A stretch of 64,000 nt of DNA from Chrysomallon squamiferum (taxonomy: Eukaryota > Mollusca > Gastropoda > Neomphalida > Peltospiridae). Positions 15,858-61,900 of the stretch are shown piece after piece; position 1 is the first letter of the stretch, and each line of letters starts with the position of its first letter. Below the pieces are notes generated by a model. It had not been told where the DNA came from. It was given only the letters and a program-made list of their open reading frames with translations, and made no database searches. A program made the translations under genes and the position numbers. The stretch is taken from positions 18,960,956 through 19,024,955 of the forward strand of contig CM022671.1 in assembly GCA_012295275.1 (NCBI GenBank), in the 5' to 3' direction.

Positions 15858-18675
15858 AAATGTATGGAATCCGATTATTTCCTTTTTCTGAGAAAACAAC
15901 GCCCTAGAATTTTGGAAACTTTGGTTTGTAGTATAATGATTTTAATGAAAAACCTCTAGTAAAGAATGTAATGTGGAGTGAACTTGTTTCTGACTGTTAT
16001 AATTGTTGGACGAGTTCTTCCCCTTACTTGATTGCTGAAAACAAAAATTAATAATTTGTTGTAAATCAGTCTTGCTGTAACTTACTTGATGTATTTCCTA
16101 AGTAACTTGAACTGTAGTATATCAGCGATAATTAATTAGTGTGTAGGTAGGTTCTCAGGAAGAGAGAAAGCGACCGTGTAGGAGTCAAATTGTAATACAG
16201 AATCTATTGAAGTTTTTATTTTATGTTTTATGCAGAGACTAAAATATTAATAATTATTACATGCACCACTATCATCATCATCATCATAACCATTATTATT
16301 TGTAGTAGTAATACATTTTTATTTTCATCTGGAACCGAAAATATTTCACAAAATGCGGGTGAAAATATTAAAATAAATCAACAATGATAGTTTCGTAATA
16401 CGGATGTTATTTTTAGTATGTTTTTGTCTTCTTCTTTGTTGCTTTTGTTTTTTGTTTGATATATTCTTTTCTATCCAAGGAATGAGAATTGGCGTATTAA
16501 AGTTGTGAATCACCAGAACACGTCCACCCACACAGTTAAACTAAATATCCTACCGGATTTGATTTGCAGACGTAACAGGGTGGGATATGTTTACACGTAT
16601 TCTAAATGTGGTTAGTGTTTTGTGAAATGAATGAATATTTTAAAACACTAAATGAGAATAGCTGAGTATTGTCCCCAGAGTAAAATTTTATCGTTATAAA
16701 TATAACCTGTTGTATTATTATCGTCTTCTCACATCATTGTCGTTATTATTACAACTACTACTAAGGTAAAATAAATAATATAATGATTTTTTTAAAAGCA
16801 CACCCAATGTGTGCGAAATATGAATGAAAAAAAAATGCTAGTTTTTGTCATTTCAGCCAAGTACTTTCCACACCAAAAGTCTTAAAAACCACCACCCATC
16901 TAGTAGAAGTAGGCAGCCAAAAATACATTTATTTTAACTCCATTTTCTCTCCAAGCACAAATTCTGTAGATAATTATTCTAAATCATTTGCTCATGCAGC
17001 AGACTTGAAGAGGTAACTAGATAATTGCACTTCTTATGTTATACAACCTACCAGAAAGCAAGAAAAGACACCTGGTGGGTATTGACATCATCCTTGCGAA
17101 AATGGAATATTTTACTTCCCAAATGCTCGCCTCTGTCAGCATTTATGATTTCCTGGCAAATGGTATGTTCGCTAGGTTGTCTGTGAGGCCATAGTAATAA
17201 GAAATCTTTGCACTGCACATTTTTCAGGACAACGGAGCAGCTGGATATGAAATAGCCGTACTCATAAGGGCATGCATGTTCTACAGACTACCTTCGTCAT
17301 CACTTAATCATTAATCTCACTTTATCACAAAGAGAGTTATTGTCTTAAAATTGATGGTTTTTCTGGATCAGTGCCCCTTACGGCATCAGATTGATTATTT
17401 TCCATTCTGGTCATTGCTCTGTGGCTGGTCTATTAAAATATTGTCATATGTTTATATAAGAGAGTCACAAGGGCGAAATGATAAAAATGGTATAAAATTA
17501 TTTATTTATTTATTTATTATTACTGTTATTCTTTCTTCTCTTTATTGTTATATTTTTTTCCTTTTTCTTTTTTCTTTCCTTTTCTATTTTTCTTCTCTTT
17601 TCTCACATATTAATCACATCTAAGGTCCTCTGTCTCAATCTCAGTCTTCAAAGGAATTTATTTAAAATGAATTTTAATGAACACATACTCGGAAAAATGC
17701 AGATGAAGATAACAATTATTTTTCATTACTGACAAACATTCTTCAAAAATCGTAAAGGCATAATCGTCAGTTACCGCAGTCAGCTTTCATCATATTAACC
17801 TATTTGTCATTCAACCGATTCCTCTTTAATATTTTTTTTATCTTTTTAAATTATTGTTATATATAGGTTTTCAATTTGACACTTCAATCCTTGGACTCGT
17901 GGAAACATATCAGTATTTAAGCACAGCGGTAGCTAAGCTGATTGCAAACACAACACTTTTGTGAAAATCTGACAAATTAGACTAACAGACCATTGATAGT
18001 TTGGCTGACGTTCAGACAGAACGGGTAAAACGATAAGTGGCGCAGCAAAACACATGCAACGGGCGCTAAAGGCAATGCGGTTTAAATAGAATCGAAATAA
18101 CAGTGATGAGATTGCCAGAGTAAAACACCGTTGATCGTGAATTCGAAATGCAAGCAGTTTTATAGCTGATCTGGTAAATATATTATTTGTCAGACAACAA
18201 GCTGATCTATATAAAACACATTTACACACACCTTTTTTTTATTATGATATGAACCATCCGCAATGAAGGAGACTTCAGTCGAAAAGATTTAGATACAAAA
18301 AAAGAAAAAAAGTCAATATTATGTTCACCTGTATAATTAATTTTAGATGAAGTAATGATGTCGTGAGATCCATATTTAGCGTTCATGTTTTTACAATGCC
18401 ATATAGTGTAATGTAATAAATAATAAAACAATTCTGTATTGTGCAGTGAAATAGGGTGTAATCTACTTAATGCTCAGTAATCAAACCTTGATTTTTTTTT
18501 TTTTTCTTCTTTTTTGTCAAATATGGAATTTAAGAAAATCCAAAGGATATTGTACATATAATGTGGCATTTGATGGCCCCGATTGCTTCGATATCCTGAA
18601 CATAAATTGGGTGGACATTAATAAGAAAGACATAAAGTGTTCATTTTTAGTGTAAACTTTGATTCATCTGATAAT

Positions 18676-18800
18676 TTGAAGGGAGCGGTCTGTAAATCAG
18701 CAGTTGAGCGTTCACTTAACGTATGAAGGGTCGAAGGATCGATCTCTATCAATGGGATTCCTAAACCATTTCCGTTTTAACCACTGATCCTTGACATGTA
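18676..18800 (+). repeat. tRNA-like SINE relic, copy 1
   Basis: It has an A-box-like AATCAGCAGTTGAGCGTT, then AAGGGTC and a B-box-like AGGATCGATCTC, then ATCAATGG. The block 18726-18755 aligns with few changes to 41637-41668, so both appear to come from one tRNA-derived family. The family itself is not identified. Confidence 0.45.
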
Positions 18801-19976
18801 GCAAAGATTAAGGCATAAGCTTTCCATTGCATTATAATTATTTAAATCATTTATTTTTTACTTTTTGTTGAGAGAGATAGACAGAGAGAGAGAGAGTAGA
18901 CAATAGACTGAAATATGAAACATAAAAAAGGGTGGCCTTTTTTCTTTCTCGTTTCATTTTTTTTTTTTTTTTTTCTTCAAAATATAGATTTCTGGGTTTA
19001 CGCCAAATGACTTTTTGGTTAACTAAAATGTTTATTCAACTAGGTCTAAATGATGTGTTTTTGATGTTTTTCCATTTGCACTTAGAACGCTTTACAGAGC
19101 ACTTCCACAAATAAAGTCTTCATAAGTACTTTCTGCATCTGAATTAGCCACACGCCTTGACTGTCTGTACATGTAGACAATTTACCGTAGTCTTTTTAGT
19201 CAGTATGTATAGAACACTACCAGGATAAATCATTTACGTTGGTCATTTTGTAGTCCAGATGAGTAATTCGGCATACGGAAAATTTGTTATAGCAATTTTA
19301 ACTATAATCTTAACATATTTATTTTTATTTATTAATTATTTATTTATTTATTTTTATGTATTATTATTTTTAATTTTTATTTTTAATTTTTAATTTTTTT
19401 TTCCATATTCACTTATTAATATGTTATTTTGTTGTTTTGGGGGGATTGTTTGGTCTGTAAGGGTTTATATATACAATAAATAATTTTGTCTTAATGTTTA
19501 TTGTATTTTTTATGAAGGCATTGTTTGGGGGTTTTTGCGAGTATCATTTATTTTAATCGCTTACTATTGAACTTGTATACAATGACTATATATAGCCTTA
19601 ATTTTTGAAGCAATCGATAGTTACGTGTCAGATTAAACAGCTTAATTATATTTTAACTGTCAAGTTCAAACAGCTTGTAGTTAATAAATTGTCCAACATT
19701 AAAACGTTAAGAATGCGTAGCAAAGCTTTGATTAATTTATGTGTCTGTCGACACTATATTCATTTACTCCTTAGTGTAAACAGTTGATAACACTTTAGTC
19801 CTCGTGAAAGTTTAAAACCATTTCCACAGTCATTTTATTTCTTGTCTTAATTCAACAAATTTACTGTGTTTGATGACACTGTGGAAACTACTTATCTTCG
19901 GTAGTAAAATATAGATATATTATATATATGCCATTTCATAAATTCCTAAATCAAGAAAACTGTTTGGTTCTTTTTT

Positions 19977-20008
<32 letters not shown>

Positions 20009-20159
20009 CCCCTTCTCCTTTAAAAATAAAATAAAATATTATTTATTTGTTGCAATATGCGGCATCCTATGTTGCTAAATAACACTATATGTGCTCTCGT
20101 ATCGATCCCCTATTTTGACATTCCAACTGTCGAACATCGTCATCGTCATCATCATCATC

Positions 20160-20190
<31 letters not shown>

Positions 20191-21558
20191 GTAGTATTAT
20201 TATTATTATTATTATTTCAGACATTACTTATAATATTGCACGAGAGAGATGCCAAAAGTATTCGGGAATGTCATTGTTTGATTATACGTCTCTGTCGTCA
20301 CAAAATCTTACAGAAATGCTCTTGGGAAATCATGATGATTCCAGATTTAATTCTGTACGCGATGACCAATGGCTATTAGACCATATAAGCAATTCACTGT
20401 TGGAAGCATAATTAAGGAGGTAAAAGTAATGACTTTCCGAAAGACCTTTGAATCTGCATGCAATAGATTATTTTGCCGAAATATAGATGAGTCATAGCTT
20501 CTCTGACGCACTGTTCATTTATGGGATCAGTTTTGATCATTTTTGTCTTTAATTAAAAAATCATAATCATTAATATCGTTGGTATCACCAATATAATTAT
20601 GTATGAATGTGTAGATATGTATGTATTTATGTAATGTATATAATGTACTGTATGTATGTATATATATTTAGTAATATATGTTTGTAATGTAATGTAATAT
20701 ATATATATATGTGAAATAAATAATTTGATGGTGATTAATTTTGTTTATAAAGAGTCTGTCTTATGCCAACAGATAACTAAAGATATGTATCTTCACAGAT
20801 ACATTTTCTCTGATTACAAATTACAGTCTAAGTTATTTTTTCCTTTTCATCTTATTTTGAAAGAAAAAAAAACATTCGTTGTTGTCTTGTCTTGCAGTAA
20901 TTAAAGCGTAACATTGTAAACAGGTGTGCCTTGATATTTTGGAATTAAGTTAATTTTAATTCAATGTGTGTTTAAAATGTCACGTTATCCGAAATGAAAA
21001 ACCGAGCATATCTTCTTAAATGGACCGCGACAGACATACCGGAAATAAATAAATATAAAGTGCGCTGAAATGCCAAACGTTGGGTTACGGCGCGGATGAT
21101 TATCAGTTGGCCGTGTCGAGATAGGACCCCCAGACTAAGCACGCTCTCAGATGGTTAGATCATTACGCCGACTTCATCAAAGAAATAAACCTGTCGGTTA
21201 CACACAGGCGGCATCTAAATCAGTGGAATAAATTGACTGAATATTTTTTCTGCTGTAACATAAGTTTGCGAGAATTCTGCTACTGTTTCATCAGTGTTTG
21301 GATAATGTGAAGGGTGAATAATAGGTCGTATTATAGCACTGAATGACAGATGTTGCATATCTCAGAATCCGAACGACCTCACTAGTGAGATGGCTGAGGG
21401 GAAAGGCAGGAGGCCACGGGGGTCTACATGAATTACATTCTCTTCTGGTTTCGTTTTCGGCTGTAAACATATATTTATGTAGATTAAATGCACAGCACCA
21501 TGGTAGATTTGTGCATTAAAATATAAACGAACACGTGTTTTCTACAGACAAATGTCCT

Positions 21559-21561
<3 letters not shown>

Positions 21562-21630
<69 letters not shown>

Positions 21631-21722
21631 GAATTTATGTATGTATACATGGGAAGGTTATGTACTAATGTGTGTGTGTGTGTGTGTGTGTGAGTGTGTC
21701 AGAGAAAGAGAGAGAGAGAGAG
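21562..21722 (+). repeat. (CA)33, then (TG)12 and (GA) microsatellites
   Basis: (CA)n at 21562-21627, (TG)n at 21669-21692 and (GA)n at about 21701-21722, within 160 bases. Confidence 0.95.
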
Positions 21723-22692
21723 AATTTGACTGATAGATATTTATTTGAATTTATGACAGTATCTATTCACCATCTGTTTGAAGGAACTGCTTATTTTATA
21801 AATAAAATAAATAACCTATGATAAAGAGAAAACAGAAGAATATAAATACACATATCCAAAGATATAAGTAACTACCAAGAAATTATCAACCAAGAAAAGT
21901 TAAATAAATAAAAATTCGTATGTATATCTAAATGCAAGATAAAAAAAAAGATAAAAAAAAGAAAGAAAAGAAGAACGAATACAACTATATATATCCTTCT
22001 AATATATGTATACACTAATACATTTAGATACATGATATACACACCATACATATACGTACATATGTACGTAATATAATTTACACACACACACACACACACA
22101 CATACACTCATATACATACGCAATGAGTGAGAAAAGATTCTGTCTTTAGTTACATTAAACAAAGATTGGTTCAAAGAGATATGGACATTTACCCATTTTA
22201 TAGTAAACTACTACAAACAAACACACGAAGTGCAACAGTCTGGGTCGCCGTGTCACGACAACAGCCTCGTCAAATTAGCACTAACTTGACACTTTGAAAG
22301 GTTACGTAGCCAGGGAAAAGATAGAGCGAAATAAATGTTTAACTTTTTATGGTGTACAGGATTGCACACACCTATCAGAGAACAAAAGAGAGTGAAAAGA
22401 AAAAAAGAAACATACTTACAACTGCTTTACAACCTGGTTTTTTTTTTTTTCTTCAAAAAAACAAACAAAAAAAAAGAGCAAGAAATCCTAAGGCTGAAAC
22501 ATCCTGGCGTCTAAGAGGGTTGTTAGACTTCATTAAGTATTTATTTCGATTGTTTTGTATGGCTGTCTGGATACAAAAGTGTAAACACAGAATTTCAAGT
22601 GTTTCCATTCGTCAAAGAAACAAATTCCATGAAGAAATACCCCCGACACGCCAAACCATAAAAATTTGTATACCTATACAGTGAGTTATATA

Positions 22693-22800
22693 ATACTTTT
22701 TGTGCTCTGTTGGAAATAAACCGTGTAAAAAAAAAATATATATATATATATATATTTTTTTTTTTTTTACGATTTATTTCCTACAGAACACAGAAAGTAT
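22693..22800. repeat. 108-bp near-perfect inverted repeat (foldback/MITE-like hairpin)
   Basis: The left arm starts ATACTTTTTGTGCTCTGTTG and the right arm, reverse-complemented, starts ATACTTTCTGTGTTCTGTAG. Both continue GGAAATAAA(C/T)CG, then an A run and (TA)n meeting at the centre near 22747. About 50 bases pair with few mismatches. The form fits a small foldback transposon or an expressed hairpin; no flanking target-site duplication was resolved. Confidence 0.8.
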
Positions 22801-22857
22801 AAACAGAAAATGTTTAAGGGGTGATTCCAAGAACTGTAGCAGATAAAATAAAAGTAA

Positions 22858-22893
<36 letters not shown>

Positions 22894-23103
22894 GACTTGT
22901 TTAAAATGTTGCTTTATTTTGTTGTTTCTAATAGTTGCTACGATTGTAATATCATAGGCAGTGGTGTATGTTGTTCTGTTTGTTGAATAAATTAATCAAA
23001 GTATTTTTAATTCTTGATCAGTAATCCACAGTCAAGAAAATTATAATATGTCCTCTCTACTTTGGTCATATTATCGATCACTAGTGAGAACTTGAAGCAA
23101 AAA

Positions 23104-23133
<30 letters not shown>
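22858..23133 (+). repeat. Two (AAAT)n arrays
   Basis: (AAAT)n at 22858-22892 and again at 23099-23133, 200 bases apart, the same length and orientation. Confidence 0.9.
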
Positions 23134-23135
<2 letters not shown>

Positions 23136-24455
23136 AATAATAACATATAAATTTATATAAGCAAACAAGCAAGTAAATTTAAGTAGCATAATAACAAAAA
23201 AACAAAAAACAACAAAAAAAACTTCAGTTAAAATCCTTTAATCTTATTCATAATTAAATTTTATCCAACATCCAAACAATCCATTACATTTCGTAACAAA
23301 TTATATTCAATACAGCGTGGTATATGCAATCCTGTCGTATTATTTACAGAAAGGTAAAGAGGAGTTCCTCTCAGATCTGCTGCCGTGACACTGTTAGTGG
23401 CCAGAGTTCGACTACATTATCATACTGAACAAAGCGAGAGTTAACCTGGCCTCACGGTGATACACTGAGGTGACAGACACGCATTTCTGTCTTAAGCAGA
23501 CAATGCAGATACAATCTTTTCTTTCAACTACACACGCTATACATAATTCCTAAGAACGTTCAGTGAGCGCGGCGCTAATCGTTAAGCAGTAATCGTTGGG
23601 ATTAAGGATGAGTTCTGATACACCTGGGAATTACTGAATCACTATTCGTGTCGAAGTAAATACTCATACAAATATCTGACATTCTCTTTCCTATTTAAAA
23701 AAAAAAAAAAAAAAAAAAAAAATTTTTTTGTTGTTGTTTTTTTAAGACTGAGAAAACGGTAAAGGACAAAGGGTGATCAAAATGTTTTCGGCCGCAGAGA
23801 ATTCACAAACTTAGGTTGTTGAAATCACAAACTTTAGAAAAATAGTTAACTAATTTTGGTGGTAAATTAATGAACACATTGCTTTAAAAAATAACGAAAT
23901 TAATTTTCGATGGAAACAAAACCCAGAAATAAATGAATTTCATCAAAAAAAAAGAAAAAAAAAGGATTATTTAAAAATAAAAATTATATTAGTATAATAT
24001 TTTTAGATCACTGAGCAAAGTATTTATGCTGTATATTCATTTTAATCTCAGTGGAAATTAGTTTCTTAGTAATTTTATAATAATATTATTTTCGAAAGTA
24101 TTATTTCACTTATGGTACAATTTATTGCAAAAACATTTATGTTTTGTTTTCTAAGCAAAAAAATAAAAATAAAAATGTATGCTATACACTTCTATGCAAT
24201 GATAATGATTTAAAAAAAAGAAATATTTTTAAACACAAATATATATTATATTTTTAAACTAAAAATAAGCGGTGTATTTTTACAAATTGTTTCATGACAG
24301 TTAATAACCGTTTTTGCTGAGTTTTCTTTCTATTTATACACTGAATTTGGAAAAACTGTTTAGTAGCTTTAAAGAAATTAATTTCCAGTTTATAATAAAA
24401 CGAATCATTAAATCACAATTGCATTTAACTACAAAGAAACGGCAAAATGAATTTG

Positions 24456-24489
<34 letters not shown>

Positions 24490-25310
24490 AAAAAAGAAAA
24501 AAAGAAAAAAGAAGTTGCCAGTACATTAAGAACACTTCCATCTCTTTAAAGGTTTTTTTTTATACCACTATATATTTCTTGTTGTTTTTAATCTTGTTTT
24601 TTTTCGTCATCTTCATGTCTGATTCTTATTATTGTTACTGTTATTGATTGACACAGTGTCTAGCAACTTCTCAAGATATTTTATTATTAACTATCATTAG
24701 TGCCAGTCAAATGTTTCTTGTCAAGCACATTGGTAGAATGTGTAACTCAATGATAAATTGTACCTTCTTGTTAAACCCTTTTTGCCATGAAATGGCAGCA
24801 GTAGTTTTTCTCTCTCATTATCTGAGTGGACCATATAACAGTAAATAAAATGTGAATCGTAATATAAAATGTTTCCTTCGTACATTATTCTTGTGTAATA
24901 ATGATCTGAATTTAGTATCAAGGGATTTTCTAGAGTAGTTTTAAACAAAGAGTAAATTACACCGTTTGGAGCACTGGTTGGATGTGGAAAAGGGGCTACA
25001 GTACCTAAGAAGATGAGTGATTCTGCAATCCATTACGCCATTTATTCATTCAATTTTTAGTTTTTGTGCTGACATCCCCTCATGGAAATGGCGTTTGTAT
25101 TTCTTTGAAAATAGTAAGTTTTATTTTAATATGAAAAACATAAATATGTAATTAAACAAAATTAAATTAAAAAAAAATGAAGTATATTTAAAAAAACACG
25201 TCACAAATCGTAGTGAAAATCATATGTTCCGAAACAAAATAAGTCAACAAAAACGTGTAGTCGATATCACGCTAATTTACATATACATATGCAGATTAAT
25301 AAACACACAC

Positions 25311-25413
<103 letters not shown>

Positions 25414-26593
25414 TACCCGACATATACAACCACTTGAATTAACACGCTATATGCACACAAAATACATCAATCAACAGATACGTGAGACAAAGCAGAGCGA
25501 GTCTATTGCGAAGAACTATGTCGAAGTGTGAGAATACTGTTTCTCTATAAAGCCTTCAACTCCATCACATCTAACACACATTAGAACAATGAGAATCAAA
25601 TTCATTCCGAATCCACTTCTAAATACTCGACAGACTAAGCATGAATATACATTCCTAGACGCCTAACTAATTTAGTATTAACTCACAGTTTTATGAATTA
25701 AGTACTAATTTCACCAGCACCAAAATTTAAAATAATAATAATAAAATATATAAATAAATTATTATATGCTCGAAAATGAACAAATAACCACAAATCCCGT
25801 CTATCCCTGTCGTCCATCTATCCCCAAGACCTACCACAACCTGGTAGCCCGCCAGTGTTAAATTCAGTTACAGTAACATGGTCTGTACTGCTCGTAGTAA
25901 TCAGGCAGAGATAAAGTGGCTCTATCTGTGCGGTTAATTGACAACGGCGGTGTGTTCTCAGTCTAGTTCACTTTACTCGAAGAACAGTTATAACAAGTTT
26001 GATCCGTGATCTCGCTTTGCTTATGCTGTACACCACAATCATTTCTCTTTCTCTCTATCTCTCACTAACAGGCTTTTCTCTCTTCCTCTCTTTTAAATGT
26101 GAATCCGACCCGCGAGTGTTTAAATGAAAAGTCGTAGCCGACTCTAATGAGGTGGGAAAAAGAACAATATTTATCTATAGAAAAAAGTCAACAAGTTTTA
26201 GCTGTCTAATTACGCTTGCCCAAACAGTGGCTTCACCAATGACCCTACGACCACCATTGTCAACAGAAGAAGAACAATAAAAACGCGAGGATTCACAAGG
26301 AGAGACTTGATGCGTTTAGTTCTTGTTTTACAATGCGAAGTACGAGTGGCACACAGGTAAAAGGGACACACGTGCTTTGAGTTGCCGGCCATAGCTTCAC
26401 AGATCTCATTTCTATTGTGCCGCTACGTGACTACAAACTGAAATTTTTCGGCTGAGAAGAACATAAAGATATTAATCTTTATTAGTTGAGATCTTTGCGG
26501 CAGACATTCCTCATTGCGACGATTCACTGGGGCTTTTAGGCCCTTTTCTACTCGAAGAAAGGATCTTTATTCTAAGCGAAAAATCGTGAAAGA

Positions 26594-26602
26594 TATAAAA
26601 GG
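26594..26602 (+). promoter_or_regulatory. Candidate WIF1 TATA box (TATAAAAGG)
   Basis: A canonical TATAAAAGG lies in the less AT-rich 25.8-27.4 kb segment upstream of WIF1 exon 1. Initiation about 30 bases on would give a 5' UTR near 780 bases if unspliced. Upstream ATGs in that interval weaken the case, and a nearer start or a 5' intron is possible. Confidence 0.35.
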
Positions 26603-27407
26603 GCTGCTCGGTCGGACCGAATAAATGAAGAAAAAAATTGTTGTCTGATCAGAGTACGTTCTCGTCGTTCGTCAGAGGAATGGTATTGATAGAGAATTCT
26701 GCACAATTTACTTCTTTCTTAGCCGGATTCTTTAAAATCGAGGCTATTACAACAAGAGGATATTAAATCCACACGGTGTCAATTTTTATAGCACAGTTGT
26801 AAAGTTTTACTTCCTCTCTCTGCTCACCCAGAGGTTCCCCGGGGTGACTTTCACTTGTTCACTGTGGTTTCGATCGTTCACTGGTTTTATCGCTCGCTCG
26901 AGTATCATTGTTAACTTTCTGACTTTCCGATCATATCTACCACTACTTAGCGAAACACGAAGCGCTGGAGTTTAATACCACTAGACACACATAGTTTATG
27001 TGTGTGCGCTTGTATATATGTATGTCTGTGTGTGTGCAGGTGCATAGATAAAGTAGTGCCATTTCAACTTTGGAAGCCGCGATGGCAGTCTGTCGGCTGC
27101 TGCAATTTGGAGCAGACGACATCGAAATGGAAGAGCGCGGTTGATAGTGGGAGGATTAACGTCCATTTTTAGCGGTGACAGAGTGTGGATCCACTGAATC
27201 ATATCCTCGCTACGATACGCGACGTAGAATGCAACTCCACCAGTTCGCAACGGATTTACCTTTCGTGTTGGCACCACTGGTGTTCTCCTCTCACCTTGAT
27301 CCACCGCACCTTCAGTGGACATATACGTCTCCCCACTTCCTGGATGACCACTGTCCAGTGTCCTTGTTGTGGTAATACGCTGCTGGACAGTATTTTGTCC
27401 ACTAGTC

Positions 27408-58547
<31,140 letters not shown>

Positions 58548-58940
58548 GTAAGTTTTGATCAAATAATACTTAACGTGTTCATAAAGAAAGGTAATACAAA
58601 TATTTGGATTGCTGAATTTCACGTTTCTATCATTGTGTGATAAATGTTATTATTATTATCGTAGCATATCTTTAACTACAAGATATGATTAAATATGAGG
58701 TTTCGCCAGTGGATGTAAACCATAATATTTAATGACCATTGCTGTTCGCATCATGTCAAGGAACGTATTTATATTTTTTATTTATTATTATTATATGCGT
58801 ATTTTTATCGTTTTTGACCAAATTAGAAGTGGAGATAGTTGTTTTTATGAATTATAGAAACTATTATTAGTAGTATTAAGATTTGAACAAAGTCTTCTGA
58901 ATTACTTTCACTAGTCCAAGAAATAATAAAAAAAAAAATA

Positions 58941-58977
<37 letters not shown>

Positions 58978-61900
58978 GTAGACAGTTATTAAACAATATC
59001 TAGATCTTCATACATAATTATTTATTATTTTACATATTAATGTATTACAATCGATTTTTAAAAATAAATCGGTATTAAATAGAGTTGTTGTGGCTTTTAC
59101 AAGAAGCTGAGATTTTGTTCAAAGCAATTGGAATATTTTCAAAGATTATGCTTGTGGTGCTATCTTCCAAAAACACTGTTGATGCCACGACCATCTAATT
59201 TTTAAAATGACTCAAAGAAATTCTCTTATCACATTCAAAGGAGACAAACAAACAAATATTGCTAAGAGCATTGCTTTAGCTTTCTTTAATCACATTACTT
59301 GATTTGCCATCCCGAGACAATGGAACCAGCATCCGTTGACAATAACCCGGAAAGCACATCTTCATTAGATTAATTTTCTAAATTGTACATTAAATTATGT
59401 TCGTGGCTGAAGGGTAATTAGACTTTTCCTATACTGAGCTGATGAAACAAAAAAAAAAAAAAAAAAAAAAACATTCTTAGAACGGATAAATATAATATTA
59501 ATACTTTTTTTCTCAGCGCAGTTTTTAATAGATGTTTTTAAAATATCGTATACAAGCAGAAATGTGTACAAATTTTTATTATTTTATGGGCTTGTTGGTT
59601 ATCACAGACAGGCATAGATGTATACCTGTTATCTAGCTGAATATTATATCTTGCACAGCGAGGAAACTTTCCATTGATAAATGATACATAGTATCTCGAC
59701 ATTCTGGTGTTCTGACAACGATGTCTTAGCTATTGAAACCGTTTCATTTTATTATTTTTTTCCTGTTTGTTTGATCGTAAATCACTCGAGTTTTTGTCTG
59801 TGGCTATTTTCATCTTTCACCAAAATTTCATGATAGCTGAAAACCAGAATGTTTTACACTTAACATAGCTGTTTACTTCAAATAAACTTATTCCATTTGT
59901 CAACGCTTTCGATTTAGGATCAGAATAACTTGAACAGCAAAAATAATTCAACACTGTAGTCATGTTTTCACAAACACGAATACTAAATATAAAACAAGCT
60001 TTATATAAAGGATTTACTTTAACATTATGAAAATGAGCATTATCTGCAATGCAATCATTTTATGGGATTTAATATACTAGAACTGCATTATTAATAGATT
60101 ATTAAGTTAAAAGTGAGAACAGTATTTTGTGTTCTCTTTATAGAAAGAATGTTTTACACAACAAGTAGCTTCAAATGAAGAGCTTTACAATTAGTAATAT
60201 CTATAAACAGTGGAAATTAAACAAATCTGTTTTAGTGTTGAGAGATAGAAATTTTAAATATATTTTGCAACAAATAAGGCAAACTGATTTTACATTACTA
60301 AATATTACAACAGATGTAAACAACAAACGAAATGATCCTACATCAGGACATCTGTCAATCAACCTTTAACAAATAATTAACTAAGTTCCTCTCTAATCCT
60401 TTAAATGTTGGGTAAAAATTTATCTGGCTTCCAGACTTATTGTGCTTGTTAATGTATGCAACTGCACAAAATACTTTGAAACACACACCGTCGGCGTTCC
60501 AACTACAAACATATCAACGCCTGTTACCGTCTATAAAGGATCTGGAATTAACTCATTCCAAACAAAAATAAACTTGGCTATTAAGTGGACAAAGTAAACT
60601 TCAAATACGATAAACCAATTCACATACCGGCTGAACAAATATGTAGAGAGAGCGATTCAGTTTACAGACACAACGAAGCCGTGAACAGACAGAATGAAAG
60701 AATATGCTGACATAACGAATCAGTTTAAATAGCCACGGTGAATCAGCAGGTAGACACTGCATCAAGAATGAGTCGAGATAAACTTTAGAGATGTAATGAA
60801 ACAAATACATTACCAGCCTGCTGATGCAACTGAAAATCTTTTCTTAGATAATACACCATGACAGACTCAATAAATTATGCTAAATAAGACATCAAATCAA
60901 AAAGAAAACGAATACATAGCAAAAAAAGTGACTGGTTTATAGAGTCAGTCCAACAACATGACGAATCAGTCTTTTGATTAAGTCAGTCAACTAATTCATG
61001 TCATAAAATAGAAACAAAATCAGACAGACAACATGAACCACTTTCAGTACTAACTAGCATGAATTATCACCGAGGAATTATAACTCGACACACCGCAGAC
61101 ATTTGAAAAAAGTTTATAAATCTGTTCAATCTATTTAGAACAAAACGAATTAAATGTATGGTAAGTCCAGTGATAGTATTTGTGGACCACAAATGTGTAA
61201 AAAGCACGAATAAAATCAAATCATATAATCAATAGTGTTACACGAAAATCTTTGTTGACGTCAGAGGGTACGTTCAAGCATGCGTTATGAAAGAATGTTA
61301 AACGTTACATACACTTCTGTGTTTTCCAAAAATAACTGACAACGAGTACGAAGTTAAAAACAATATTGCTTAAGGAATACAAAAACAACAACAACCATTA
61401 AAACAGTGTAAGTATCAACAACCATGGCAGGAAGCAATTCTTGAAGAAGTAAAAAAAAATATATATATATATACATATATGTTATTTAAGCTGTCTAGTA
61501 TTAACGGCACACATGCAGTTAGACGGGTGTTACCATTATGAAAACATTACTTGATAATCATACAATGTCTTGAAAGAATAACACAGGTTCTGTAATAGTG
61601 TCTGTACATATGTACACACTTTTTAAAACAAGAAACTGAAAATAACGCAGTGATTAAGTTACCAAAGCAAACAAATTACATCTATCACCTGGTTCATTCA
61701 ATCATTAAACAATTATTGTTAACCAGCAGACAAGCAGTTTTATGGATCGGATGAAATCACTGCCAAAAACACAATGCTGTGAATGCAGTTTTCAGTTTTT
61801 CTCTCCAAATCAAAATTTAATCTTTGTTGTTATATGCACTTGTTTAACTGAGTGACCATTGTACGTAACTGTACGGTAATAAATTTAAACTGGTCATAGT

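Noticed and set aside
24314-24647. Lys-rich ORFs
   Set aside because: Translation of a poly-A homopolymer.
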